NCBI GenBank assembly: GCA_021234155.1
Contig: JAJEKV010000022.1
Coordinates: 3,509,370 to 3,573,369, forward strand
DNA length: 64,000 nt
From: Isoetes taiwanensis
Lineage: Eukaryota; Streptophyta; Lycopodiopsida; Isoetales; Isoetaceae
Reading direction: 5' to 3'
Part shown: positions 8,522 through 20,083 of the stretch, piece by piece
How positions within the stretch are numbered: position 1 is the stretch's first letter
Layout: the number at the start of each line of letters is the position of its first letter
The notes under the pieces: generated by a model
Databases searched by the model: none
Told to the model about the DNA's origin: nothing
Seen by the model: the letters and a program-made list of their open reading frames with translations, nothing else
Position numbers and translations under genes: made by a program

Positions 8522-8788
8522 CAGTGTAGCCCAGTTGCAAATATTTGAGTTTCTTACATGTGAATTTTCTCGTTCTAACATAACATTCATATTATAAGGT
8601 TCTGGAGCATTGGGCGTAGATCCAAGCAGGCTTTCTTTGCAACGGTTGCATGAGCCAGTCATCATATGTCTTTTAAGGAGAGTGGCAGTAGATGATGAGT
8701 TCACATGCTGTAATCAATGCAGTCTAAGGCACTGCACCTTGCCAGGCATTTTGTGAAAAAGTTTAAGGGTATAAGGTCAGCAAGTTGA

Positions 8789-9004
8789 TCATAAGCTTCT
8801 CTCAAACCATCTCTTTGAAGCCTTCACTTGCTTCTTACAAATCTTTACATTGTCATATACTTGCACGAGTAGCCTCAATGTGGATTTAGATTTGCCTAGA
8901 CCAAGTCTGCAAATATGATCATGGACCTGTTTACCGTCCAACAGAGCTCGAAGATTGTCTAGGCCCCTCTCAAGGTACCCGTAACACAATTCCTTTTTGT
9001 GCAA
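8789..9004 (-). pseudogene. PPR-like fragment
   Basis: The minus strand encodes a 71-codon stretch containing LRALLDGKQVHDHICRLGLGK. This resembles the helix pair of plant PPR repeats (L.AL..GK.VH.HI...GL) that usually precedes a VxMYxxCG motif. Here the following residues (LLVQVYDNVKICKKQ) keep only part of it. There is no full 35-residue repeat series and no start exon nearby. The same fragment is at 37357-37572. PPR proteins bind organellar RNA; this is at best a remnant, and the match is suggestive rather than firm. Confidence 0.35.
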
Positions 9005-12000
9005 TCATTTGCCACTCTCAAGGTCTGTATCTGTAGTAGCTAGCTCATTTATATATATGTATCTTTGCAGCGATTTACTACAAATCATCCAACAATATCC
9101 AGAAATGCAATAAAATAGCATTGATATACGTTTGGCAATAAATGTAGCTTGTCACCCCGATGCCCTAAACACTAGTGACAAATCATTGATTGTATAAAAA
9201 CAACAGTTTAGCCATGATTCAAAAGGTGTTCTTTTTTCTTATGTGAGCAGAATTAGACATATAGAGCTTTATCACTTTTACGGATGCAGGACTGTTCTTA
9301 TTGTCCGCTCATGAGAGTCACATATATCACGATGATTCCACTGCTGAACATAATTTACTCGAAAAGCCTTGCAAGTTTATGACTTTGAGCTAGTGTATGT
9401 GCTTGAAAATGGACATTGCATGTTTATAGACAGTGAATGTTCAAACTGGAGAATTGTGCATACAACACAAAAGCAGCCACTTGTTTCACGCTTTACCTGC
9501 ACTTTGTTTTATGCCAATTGTTTCATGCTGCTACATCAGAGTAAGAAAGCATGGCACTTGAAGAGCAGAGAGAGGACATGCAGATACACGCCACAAAACA
9601 TTTGATTATGGCGCATGAATCAGATTTTTGAAGTGTTTCATCTAGCCAACATCTTTACAGTCTTGATGGGAACGACTTCACATCTTCAATTCCAACCACA
9701 TTCAATGCCAAACCTCCTTTTATAGCTTTGAGGTGAGCCTTCAAGTTCTTATTAGTCCCCAAAATCCATCGGTGACCATGAAAATTTAAGTGAGTTGTTC
9801 ATTGCGGTGAGCCTCAAAGGCACCTTTTGCTTTGCTGTGAAGGAAAATCACTTATAGCCTTGTTGCAGCCAACAGATTTGTTTTCCTGCCGGAAGAACAA
9901 ACTTGGACCGTTTTATCTATGTTTTGTGCATGAAAAAATTGTCGATTCATTTGCAAAGATCATTAAAGTTGTCTATGAACACTAAAACTATGGTTTTTGT
10001 TGAGGGTGATCCTTATTATTTTCTCTTCTATCCCTAAGGCATTCAGAAGAAAATAGTTGTGCTTATAAAAGACGCCGTTGGATACACCACACACTTGTTT
10101 TAAAAGGTAATTATAGCTACTACTCCGATGGCGCCTTATGCATCCCTGGGATTAGTAACAAAACAATTATCATTTAAAACACTGTCTATCTCAACTAAAC
10201 AGAAAATTATCAATATCTGCATTTTCAGGATCAACAAAAAAAAGGTAGGCTTATAGTTGAGGCAACATGGGGATTAAGAGGCACCTAAGGTTTGAACTAA
10301 CTTTGCATAGGCCATTTGGTATTGACTTCCATCAGCCATAGATGTTCTACCAATATCAATTGTAGCATTCACATGCATGGAGGTAGCAAAATATTGCTAC
10401 AATACCAAGTCTTTGTGGAAAAGTAAGTGGACTTTTTGCAATTTAACTTATGTAGTTATGAGCCGATTTTGGACATGACGCTTGGCATATATTTTCTAGC
10501 AAAATATCCTTTATCTTTGTGCCTAAAAGCTTTGCTAATGATATACTCGAAAAATATCTAATATGCAGGCCTCCTTGAAGCACACTAATTTGTTCCGCAA
10601 GCATGCATTGAAGCTGAGCAAGTTTCGACTCCAAACTACAGGGATTTGAACATCTGCTTCCAACTCCATGTCACGGGCAACTATTTTTTTTGTGGGTTCT
10701 TTTCTTCTCTTAATCAGTTATGTACCGCTTCGCTTGTTAGGAGATTGTGTTGCATACTTATTTCATACCACAAAAAATGGCAGAGATTATGTAGCATGCA
10801 TCAACAATGGTACCCTGCTGTTCTGTTACGCTATTTGTAAAATAAGTCTTATCTGGTGTGCGGGGCCTTCTACTATTCCAAAAGTTCAACCCTAGACCAT
10901 TGGTCTTACAAAGGAAAATTCTAATGTAAAAGGAAAATACATCTCAAGTAGAAGGAAAATTATCGATGTCTACATTTTAGAAAAAGCCAATATCTAGGGA
11001 TCAACAAAAATCCTCCTTTTGAGGTCATTTTAGTTAGAAGAAATGGGGATTTAAATATTAATAATCAAACATTTATCAGCTTAGTAACAAAACATTTATC
11101 ATTTAAAACACTATCTATCATTTATTACACATTTTATGAAATACGTAAAATGAATAAGGAATGAATATCACAGGGTTCGAAAAAAGTGAGGTTAACCTTA
11201 CGTTTTGTCCTGCAAAATTTGCCAATGTCTAGTTCTTGTTGAGATGAGCAGGACATGATGTCCTACAAAAAACATTAACGAATTGGATTTTGTCCTACTA
11301 ATGCAACGGGATAAAGTCTATGGAAGCCCAAGGCAAAACTATCCTCAACCGCTGCGAATACTAAAAAGAAGCAGATGTCTACAGCTTTAACATTCTCTAC
11401 ATAGAAATCTATGTGTACAGCTTTGACACCTATAATGTTCTGTTCAAGAGATACACCACTTCCTTATCTCTTCCTAAAGCAAAACACAATTTCAGAATGA
11501 TAAAACACAATCTCAGAATTATTTAGAGGAAACAAAAGGAAGCACCATAGCGAAACCTCTAGTCTGGAGAAGCAAGATTAAAAGGAAAGACACAAAGCTT
11601 AATGGAAAAGATCAGATTTGGAGGAAAAAATTGCTTTTCCTTAATCCCATGGAATGCAAAGTGGTCCCCTGTTTTGCCAAAACTGCAGAGCCAAAGTAGA
11701 GGGGTCATTTTTTGCCTTGCTCCAAAGCCCTTTTCCTTGCTTTCCATCTCTGCATTCTGAATCTTGGTGGCTATGGCATTTGATTTTGTTGATCAGATTC
11801 GATGGAACACGTGGAACTACTATGCAGGGGAGCTCTCAATCTGCGGCCGCTCCATCTGCAACCTCAGCCGGATCAAAAGGACCCAAAGTAAAGCCACCAG
11901 TCTGCTCGAGAATGTTAAAACCCTAAACCCTACATATCACAATGACATTGAGATTTTATTTGCTATTAAATTCTTAGCAACCTTTTTCAATTCAAAATAT

Positions 12001-12990
12001 TGAGATCATACCTTGAACAAAATTGGCATGCAAAACAATTCACAGTTCCTAAGTTCTTTTGCACCCCCCACCACCTCCCCCCTTTCTAATTTCTCTATTT
12101 GGATTCTTCATACATTGTTTCGTATGTTATCAAGTATCAAGTATTCTATTGTCTTGAAGTAATAATTGGAATTGATTGTCAAAACAAAACTTTGAACTAT
12201 GATTTCAGCCACGTCACCCTTCGGCCATGGATGCGAGGATGCGAGGAGTTGATACATCATATATGTCTACTATAAGCAACTTTGTGGTTTGTACTGTTGA
12301 ACCAAATCCTCACGATTTTAAATGGATATTACGTTAATATGCTGTTGGCTTTAGCATGATTGTTATTGGAATTTAATGTGCTCTTTTAATTTCTTAACAG
12401 CTGTGTTTGTACTGTTGTGGTTTCAATACAGGCAAAAACCAGGTCAGGTGAAGCAGCATGAGGTGCAGTCCTCAGGAAAAAGCAGTGGAAATAAAAGAGA
12501 GCTTAACAAAAAAAGGTTGTGAGCCATTTACTAGGCATGTAGAAAGGTACATCATTTCAGATTATTAGATTATAATACACGGATCACTTGAAGGTGGTTA
12601 ACTTGTCTAGAACAATCTAAGACAATGAACGACGAGTATACATCACAATGTCATGACATTTAGTTATATAAGGCTTTGAAATGCTAGTTTCATTTGTGCA
12701 CAACTAAAGTTTCTTTTGAACCCATTTATAAGCTGAGTATATACAATAGTCCAAACACCTTTCACAATGACGCGTGCGTTTTTCAGCATGTGTAGCCCTA
12801 TCTTGCATGTGCGCTGGTACGAACGGGTTTTATTGCCTTTGAAATGACTTGGCATGTTTTGTTCCTTATTCCTGCTTCCAAAAATGCTATAGTTTGTTTT
12901 TTCTGTCAATCTTGAGTTGTGCAGGTTTCCCTCTTTTAGTTGTAATGAACTTAAAAAAAAACCCTTTTCATGTCCTTAGGGGATATATCC

Positions 12991-13252
12991 AACACGAAGA
13001 TAGCTTTTCGTTTCCTTAGGGAGTTGGTAAATTCTGGTAGACATGTTTACGTTCAGCACTATTGTGACTTCATGCTGCAATTTGGCATGTTGTGGGATGC
13101 ATATTACTGGTTGCATCTTAGAAGGTGAGCCAAATATTGTCGTTGGAACTGCGTTTGCAAGAATATATGGCAAGTGTGGAATGACAAATCATGTAATTGT
13201 CGTTCCAAATGCATTCTTGTGGACAACCATGAGATTAGTTTTTGGCAAATAA
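12991..13252 (+). pseudogene. PPR repeat relic (PLS type), left arm
   Basis: The plus strand reads IAFRFLRELVNSGR in one frame, then, after a one-base shift, MFTFSTIVTSCCNLACCG ... EGEPNIVVGTAFARIYGKCG. That is the familiar PPR series A..LF..M..SG..P..FTFS.IL.AC, then G...D..VG.ALI.MYGKCG. The relic covers roughly two repeats, is frameshifted near 13040 and lacks any start or DYW domain. The inverted copy is at 32605-32866 and shares the defect, so the damage is older than the duplication. An unrelated open frame on the opposite strand (13104-13400) is a shadow of this. Confidence 0.6.
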
Positions 13253-13420
13253 GCCATTCAAGTACACTGAAATACACGTTGCAAATTTCAGCCCAAATGT
13301 AGTCGGCTAAAAACCCGTACACATGAAGTGTATATTTCTGTGTTGTTAAAAGTGGGTTAGCAAGTATTGTTGTGAAAACAACTCCATTTAAGATGGCCAT
13401 CTAACATGGTACGTTAATTG

Positions 13421-13590
13421 TGGAATTGAACTGAATAAACGATGAACGATGTGGGCAATTTGCGTTTGTTATTTGGACTGAACGATGTGGGCAATTTGCG
13501 CTTTTTTATACGAGGAAGGAAAGAAAAGTTGTCTTTTATCTTTTGATACTAAAAGGCGAGTGAAAGGGAAAGACGCCAAAGTTTGGGGCT
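13421..13590 (-). promoter_or_regulatory. Orphan copy of the GDSL gene promoter
   Basis: This segment matches the sequence just upstream of the GDSL genes (TTTGGCGTCTTTCCC, CGTATAAAAAAGCGC, two CCACATCGTTCA-type motifs, ATTCAGTTCAATTC). Instead of a GDSL first exon it is joined to the PPR relic. The inverted arm has the same arrangement at 32253-32436. The junction lies where the GDSL genes read CTTTTAATAATG, so promoter and coding part were separated by a rearrangement. Confidence 0.65.
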
Positions 13591-14907
13591 GCATTTTGTT
13601 GCAGTTCCTTATTCCACTTCTCCGATCAATATAAATTTGACCTAGTGATCCACTAACTTGTTCACAAATTACTGGTTTAGAGGCGTAGAGGAGTTTCCTG
13701 ATCTAACGTTTTGTTGATCTTTGCTGAACATAACAATGGTTCTTACTTCTTAGCATACACGATCAATTGCTTATGGAAGACAAATATCCATGCTTGCCCA
13801 TAAGTGAGATACTACGTTGATCAAACGATTGTCAGGCACATTGCCTCTATTTGCCTTCTGTAAGATGAATGAGTTAATAAAATATAGAGATATATCTTGG
13901 GGAACTATGTGTTTGTTGTGGAATCTACACGGGCATTTCACGTTTGCGGTGTGGTTGGCTAAGCTCCTTTAGTTGCTAGTCACAACAGTAACAGCTATGG
14001 TAAGTTTTGAATTGAGCAAAGCAGAGCAGCCATTTTTATCTGAGTCAATGGCCATTTCCTGTCTTTTCTGTTCTAACCCGTTCATGGTTTAACCTTTTCT
14101 CATTTCGTCTATTCATACTTTGATATAAAAATTATCATTGGAGTCCACATTATATCAATCATTTTTTTATTTCTACACTGTGCATTCACTTGAAGGTCGC
14201 TCTTTGATACTTCAGCTCAGACATGTCTCTTGGTATGCTTTAGGATATGCATGCATATATGCATGGACTAATAAGCTCACATTCACTATAATTTTGCTAG
14301 ATTGCCTTTATTGGGCCAGTCAATTCAAGTTCATAAGTGCATGCATTGCAAAAGTCCTTGCCAAGATTGTAGAGGCACGCTCCTCTTATATTTGATTCGT
14401 AAACCACATATCATCTAGATGTTTTATTGCAAAGTAAAGGAGGTTACTGAAGTTGGATTAGGTTTTGCCGTATATAATCCTGCCATTATCAGGGAAGATG
14501 GAGCACTACAAGGTACAATTTGGAAGCAAAGGTTATTTCAGAAACTTCCTTTTCGATATTGCAGTCTTTATAACTCGCTAAATATGAAATGCACTAATGA
14601 CCCCCCCTGCTGCAAGGCTCATTTTATATCTACGATGTTGAAGTTGGTGCACAGTGAAAAATTGACCAGACCATAATTGGTAACATCTAGCTGTCAGTTC
14701 TAGAATTACTTGCTTCTGCAAATCCTGCACTAAGATTAGTCTGACCCATCTGCTTGAAATTACGGAGGAAGTATGGCTTTCCTCAATATAAAAAACACCC
14801 ATCCATTGCATACAAAGAAACGCGGAAAGACTTCACCCTGACAGATTTTGAGCTTTCAGCATTTGCTTGGTTAACCTCCAACATTTTCCAACACCGAACA
14901 CTAACAT

Positions 14908-16743
14908 GCATGGAGTTTGTGGAAGATGCAATATACTCTCGTGACTTCTACCAAGCAGATAAAACAAATTACAATACAGTCATTTACAACCTTTTCGACA
15001 AGGAACGTGGAACCACTCTCACAGAACCGCTCAATCCAGTGCTTCCTACTCCAGCACAAGTATTGTCACAGATCTCCCTCATTTGGGCCATCATGCAGCA
15101 GGCCATGAAGAACCAGAACAAGTCCATACAAAGATTTTAATATGTTGGAATATTAGGAACTATGTCCACATGGCCAAGAAATGTCGTCGCTGACCTGCCT
15201 CCCATTGACTATTCTCCTGCTCATATATCTGAAGTCTTACCCATTCCAGACCAATGTAACTATGATCTCCTGGCTAAGGTAATTCAAAACAGTGATCCCA
15301 TTTCATATACTCAAGCATCCAAACATGATCATTGGGTCCAGGCAGCATGATGAATTGGCTATGCTCTATAAGCAAGGCACATGGGAGTTAGTCACGGCAT
15401 CACCAGCAAAGAATGTCATTGATGCCAAGTGGCTATATCGCACCAAGTACAATGCTGATGGTACACTCTATCGCCACAAAGCTAGACTAGTGACCAAAGG
15501 GTTTACATAAGAGCAGAAGGATTTGACTACAATGATGTCTTTGCACCAGTAGTCAGGCTTTGCACCTCAGCAAGGTTAGGTCATCTACCAACTTGATATT
15601 AAGTCTGCATTCCTCAATGAGGAGCTCTATATGCAGCAACCTCCTGGTTTTGTGGACGAGCAACATCCAAAATATGTTTGTAAGCTAAAAAAGAGCATAT
15701 ATGGACTGAAGCAAGCTCCATGCTGCTGGCATCAAAAGATTAACAACTTCCTATGCCAAATGGGATATAACAGATATCGAGCAGATCCAAATCTTTACTA
15801 CAAGTTTGACGGACCAGCTATCTCCATTCTCTTACTCTATGTGGATGACACAATAGTTATTGGTAGTGCAGAAGCTCTCATCCCTCAAACAAAGGTAACT
15901 CTTACCACCAACTTTGAAGTTACTGATCTTGGAATCGTGCACTACTGCCTAGGGTTGGAGGTTTGGCAGAAATCAACGGGCATCCACATTACACAATCAA
16001 CTACATCTGTGAAATTCTTTTCAAATTCCACATGACAGACTCAGGCCATTATCTACTCCATGGGAAATAGGCATCACACACACTCATGAGTCTGATCATA
16101 AGGACACAGTTAAATTACCTGAAAGCAACACTTGACGAAGGCATTTTTTACAGAAATGTGGCAGACCCCAAACTGACCCTATACTCTGACACAGATATGG
16201 CATCTACAGATGTAGATTATAGGAAAAGACTCACTGGCTATGTTTCCTTTCCTTTTATGGTGGAAATTTGTCACCTGGAGTTCAAAGAAATAGAGCACTA
16301 ACAGGATAAGTACGCATAGTAAGCGAACTCAAGGCTCTCGCACTTACAATTCAAGAAATGAAATGTCTTCTTAATCTCTATGAAGACCTTGGAGTTCATG
16401 CCAAACCTGGACTACTTTACTGTGAGAATAATGGAGCAATTCAGAATGTTAAAGACTTCAAAATGCATCTCAAAATCAAGCACATGGGCATCAAGATGTG
16501 CTTTATCAGAGATCAGATATACAATGGCTACCTTATTCTACTGTACTGTCCAACACAAGATCAGGCAGCGGATGGGTTTACAAAACCACTTGCTGGCAAG
16601 GCATGTGGTGACACATCACCTGTTGCTGACATGGCTCAACTATAAGCCATAGTTACGCTCATTACCATTTTTAGTTCTTTGCATGTGCTGACACATGACA
16701 CATCACCTGCTGCTGACATGGCTCAATCTGCACAAAGCTTTCA
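14908..16743 (+). mobile_element. Ty1/copia family A, 5'-truncated copy A1
   Basis: The copy begins abruptly inside the integrase region (GCATGGAGTTTGTGGAAG, equal to 43460) and runs through reverse transcriptase, RNase H and a partial LTR (16599-16743). Recognisable pieces are TWELVTASPAKNVIDAKWLYR, QQPPGFVDEQ, KKSIYGLKQAPCCWHQK, LLLYVDDTIVIG with the catalytic YVDD (about 15838-15849), and the RNase H end KHMGIKMCFIRDQIYNGYL ... DGFTKPLAG. Several stops and frameshifts break it (for example the stop after VTKGFT at 15508 and the break at 16033-16086). It is nearly identical to 43460-45298, including the flanking sequence, so it came by segmental duplication, not transposition. Confidence 0.9.
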
Positions 16744-16753
16744 GAAAGAATAC

Positions 16754-16863
16754 ATGAAGTGTTGATTTTGTAACAAGAAACTCATGTCAAGTGACATGGA
16801 ATATATTCATGAAGTGTTGATTTTGTAACAAGAAACTCATGTCAAGTGACATGGAATATATTC
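16754..16863. repeat. 55-bp tandem duplication next to copia copy A1
   Basis: ATGAAGTGTTGATTTTGTAA... occurs twice with a period of 55 bp. The same doubled unit is at 45309-45418 beside copy A4, so it was already doubled before the segment was duplicated. Confidence 0.9.
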
Positions 16864-17018
16864 ATGATACTTATAATTGACAGAAAGGATAAAGGATAAC
16901 GCATTGGAGCGTAAGTATAATCTAAGTATAATCTGTTGACAAAAGAAGTTTAGTCTTTAAACAAGTGCTCATAAGGCAAAATCTTTACACCTAGAGTTAC
17001 ACGATCATTGGTACAAAA

Positions 17019-17715
17019 GATATTCATTATAGTCCAAACACATAGTGACCAACTTGTGGAAATCAAGATTTTGCTATAGAGAGTCAAGCTCTTGCTTAGT
17101 GCTTTTACTAAATGTCAAAGGAAATTATAAGTACAGACAAAATAAACACAAGACCATGCAATGCCTATTGGTACAAAGCTTCTAACATGTGTAGCATTGG
17201 TAACAAAAGGGTTGAAATATGAAGGGAAAAACTACGGAATACCCTTATGTTTTGACATATTTTGCCACGTACCCCTAACTTTTCAAAAATTTATGGAATG
17301 CCCCTGGTCAACGTATTTGGCCTTGTAGAATTTCGTATATCACAAGATGCCCTTGTAATTTTGCGTATTTCTTCAAATGCCCTTCTGCAAGCAGTTCGTT
17401 TCCGCTCCCACTTTCTTCTACAAATGGCTTATGCTTTTTCGGTGCTACAGACCAGCAAATTTTTGGTGCTATAGAGTTTGATTGAATCGTAGTTAGGGGC
17501 CCTTTATCCCCATTTCACGGCATATCATCGTCAATTTTATTGACTTTTTTCATAAAAGTCTATGTAACACCTTATTTTTGCCACGTAAACTAAATAAAAA
17601 GAAAAAAAAAATCGCAACCTTTGTTTGCTCCTTAATCTTGGCTGGTCCTCTATTAGCTCACCCCCATGTTGCATGAGGAGGAAATTCAAGGATTTAACAT
17701 AGTTGATAGTGTTGA
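17019..17715 (+). repeat. Duplicated non-coding segment (also 48137-48870; partly 53306-53660)
   Basis: From GATATTCATTATAG to GTTGATAGTGTTGAAAG the sequence matches 48137-48870 directly. Its second half (from about 17476) also occurs at 53306-53660. Short open frames (17262-17474 and its copy) have no recognisable domain and no splice context. It behaves as the flank that travels with the GDSL genes: each copy lies near GDSL sequence. Confidence 0.8.
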
Positions 17716-17939
17716 AAGTAAAAGTTGACTTTTGTTTTAGGCAATTAGTAAAACTTCATAACATGATTAAAGGTCATGCTTGATGAAAAAAGTCTTAACA
17801 TATTTAACCACATTATTATGTAAAAATAACCACATTATATTTAACCTATTCAATTATAAAACATGTATTAGACGTTCATAGAAAGCCTTGGAAGGACCAC
17901 ATGCAAGATATGACCGATAGGTCTCTGTTCTTCCTGGTA

Positions 17940-18380
17940 TAATGCCATCCTCTGTAGAACATTACATAAATGCATGAAATTCCTTTGAAGCTAAATGAAG
18001 AGGGAAGAAACATAGAATTACTCTTGTACCTATCTCAGGGCCAAGTACTGTATCTCCATCAGCATCTGCATCAGTCTTTGGAGCTTCAGATGGTATAGGT
18101 GCACCACTGATTACTTGATGTAACAAAGATTCCCATCCCAACTCCAAAAGTCTGGCCACTTCTTCTGCTCAGGTTACCCGCAGTACAGAATTGTAAACAT
18201 GTAGCTCAAAACCTTGAATTATAATTAGTTCAATGCCACAACCCTCCATCTCATGTAGCATATAAACAGACACTTTGCTCCCCAGTTTTAGACTCCCTAA
18301 AAGCAGAGCGACCATACCCTCAGCCAGGGATCTAGCTATATTGTCAGGATCAACACTTCTTTTTATTGTGCTTGCAACAG
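17940..18380 (-). pseudogene. Unidentified conserved gene fragment (divergent partner of GDSL copy 1)
   Basis: On the minus strand, exon-like pieces read NIARSLAEGMVAL, MLHEMEG, EEVARLLELGWESLL, SEAPKTDADADGDTVLGPEIG and LHLASKEFHAF. The same series, in the same order, is on the plus strand at 60480-61270 next to GDSL copy 3, also divergent from it. I do not recognise the family. The spacing suggests two or three exons of one gene. Stops occur between the pieces, so I call it a relic. Confidence 0.4.
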
Positions 18381-18554
18381 CATGATTCCAATTTGCGAGC
18401 CATTAACTCATTCTCTATATTTCATTAACTCATTCGAAGGCAAAAAGAGGGCGGCCCCAAACTTTGGCGTCTTTCCCTTTCACTCGCCTTTTAGTTTCCA
18501 AAACGCAAAAAGACAAAGGCAAAAGATAAAAGACAACTTTTCTTTCCTTCCTCG

Positions 18555-18563
18555 TATAAAAAA
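18555..18563 (+). promoter_or_regulatory. TATA box, GDSL copy 1
   Basis: TATAAAAAA lies 98 bp before the ATG, in the conserved GDSL promoter block. Downstream of it two CCACATCGTTCA repeats flank an AAATAACAAACGCAAA segment. The block is kept in all three GDSL copies. Confidence 0.55.
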
Positions 18564-18652
18564 GCGCAAAAACCCCACATCGTTCAGTCTAAATAACAAA
18601 CGCAAATTGCCCACATCGTTCATTCTTTATTCAGTTCAATTCTCTTTTAATA

Positions 18653-19980
18653 ATGAATGCTCATATGGTGATAATGTGGATGCTACTTATTGGCATGCCG
18701 TTTGTTGCCCATGCCCATGGCTTAGCACCCTTATGTGCAAGAGGTTTGATTATCTTTGGAGATTCTTTGTCCGATAGTGGCAACTTTGAAATTCTTTATC
18801 CTTCCTTGCCACATCCTTGGACATACAACCTGTCCGCGGACGTGTTGGCAACGGATATACCATGGTTGACTTAATGTGTAAGTTTACTAATGTCATTGCC
18901 CATGTCAACATGCTTCTTTACATGTTTTCGTCTTTTGTGTTTCAGCAAAGTACCTTGGATTAGGTACAATGCTACCCAATTATGGTCGAAATTTCTTCAA
19001 CAGGTGGAGGTATTCGATGGTGTCAACTTTTTGTTGAAGGGGCTTGCACGCCCGTGACAGTTCCATTTTGGTACCTTATTACCTATCTCACCAAGTTGAC
19101 ACCTATACCTTCTGGAGAAAGCGACATCTTATATCTGAAAGTGAGTGAGCAATCGTCATTAAGATTGTACCCTTCTTCTCTTTACTTATGTTTGGATTTG
19201 TTTTCCAGAATTGGCTTCCAATGCCCTTTACCTCATTTACCTTGGGACGAATGACATCGTCCAAAACCTTGTTAAAAGAAATGATACGTTTGACCATTTG
19301 AGATCTACCATTGTGCCCCAGTCTGTAGATTCAATAATGAAAGGGATTGAGGTACTAACTAGCATACTCTGTTAATCTTTGAGTGGTTGATGATATACAG
19401 ATTGCTTGTTGCAGAGGCTCCACAACCAAGGTGCACGAAACTTTATGGTGGTAGGTGTTGCGGCAATGGGTTGTTTTCCAATGTTCCTTAACACACGGAA
19501 CTATGACTCTTTTGGGTGTTCCAAACCCTTGAATGAGCTCGCAAAGTTGCACAATATGCTCCTTCAGAGAAGGCTGGTTCTTGCACAAATAGAACATCCA
19601 GATTCTTCTTTTATTTATGCTGACCTCTATAATTTGAATTTGGATGTGCTTAAAAATCCCAAGAACTTCGGTAATTAACTTCTATCTTTCTCTTATTATT
19701 ACATTTATGTTTTGGCCATATGCCTAATGTTTTTGCGTGCTTTGTTGGCATGTGCGTGTTTCAAACAAAGAGGGAACACGAAGCTTCAGGTTGTCCCGGG
19801 TCTTGGTCCAGACAATGCACGTGGAGAACTGTCTGCTCAAATCCTAAGTCGTATATGAGTTGGGATGGCTTGCATTTTACAGAAGCATTCAATCGCATTG
19901 CAGCCAGATCTTTCCTCACTGGAAAGTATATCCAACCTGCTATACCAATACACGTGGAAAACTGTCTGCTCAATTTCTAA
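18653..19980 (+). pseudogene. GDSL esterase/lipase, broken copy 1
   Basis: All five exons of the GDSL gene can be traced: signal-peptide-like start and FGDSLSDSGNF (exon 1), the oxyanion region (exon 2), GTNDIVQNL (exon 3), exon 4 (19417-19672) and SWDGLHFTEAFNR (exon 5). Compared with the intact copy at 54022-55343 it has a net 4-bp loss after PWTY in exon 1, which leads to a stop at LATDIPWLT. A further change in exon 2 (ATTCGATGG for ATTCGACAGG) destroys GVNFAVEG, and the exon 5 acceptor is lost. It cannot make the enzyme. It is the only plus-strand copy and lies next to a divergent unknown gene relic, as copy 3 does. Confidence 0.85.
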
Positions 19981-20083
19981 TTTGTACGTGACTTGGGATG
20001 GCTTGCATTTCAAGGATCACTCAATCACATTTTATCCAAGATTTTCTTTGCTGAAAAATACAACTGAGCTGTACATATGACTT
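19818..20083 (+). repeat. 133-bp tandem duplication of the GDSL last-exon segment
   Basis: CACGTGGAGAACTGTCTGCTC...TTGGGATGGCTTGCAT (from 19818) is followed 133 bp later by a diverged copy, CACGTGGAAAACTGTCTGCTC...TTGGGATGGCTTGCAT (from 19951). The second copy again encodes a block-V-like TWDGLHF, but out of frame and after the stop codon. The gene's stop lies inside the second unit, so the last residues of the protein derive from the duplication. The same doubling is present at 53922-54190. Confidence 0.8.

Larger units (their letters stand above)
7485..14907 (+). repeat. Left arm of a 7.4-7.8 kb inverted duplication
   Basis: This arm recurs in reverse complement at 31032-38823 with high identity along its whole length, interrupted only by discrete indels. 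Landmarks that pair include 8789-9004 with 37357-37572, 9369-9605 with 36627-36863, 11764-12003 with 33886-34134, 13104-13400 with 32457-32753 and 14138-14395 with 31464-31718. The left end breaks at GGATTTATAG. The right end (CACTAACA, 14907) abuts copia sequence beginning GCATGGAGTTTG. Contents are PPR-like relics, a GDSL promoter relic and otherwise AT-rich DNA. Between about 9610 and 11750 I see no gene. Confidence 0.9.

Noticed and set aside
11764-12522. Possible two-exon small gene (SAGSKGPKVKPPVCSR, then KPGQVKQHEVQSSGKSSGNK)
   Set aside because: Donor position and frame join are uncertain, and the inverted copy differs by an insertion at the putative donor; no family recognised.
13104-13400. 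98-codon open frame kept in both arms (also 32457-32753)
   Set aside because: It is antisense to the PPR relic; conservation follows from recent duplication rather than coding constraint.
16754-16863. Direct repeats resembling a CRISPR array
   Set aside because: Two adjacent 55-bp units without spacers in a plant context; simple tandem duplication. No CRISPR array is present in the window.
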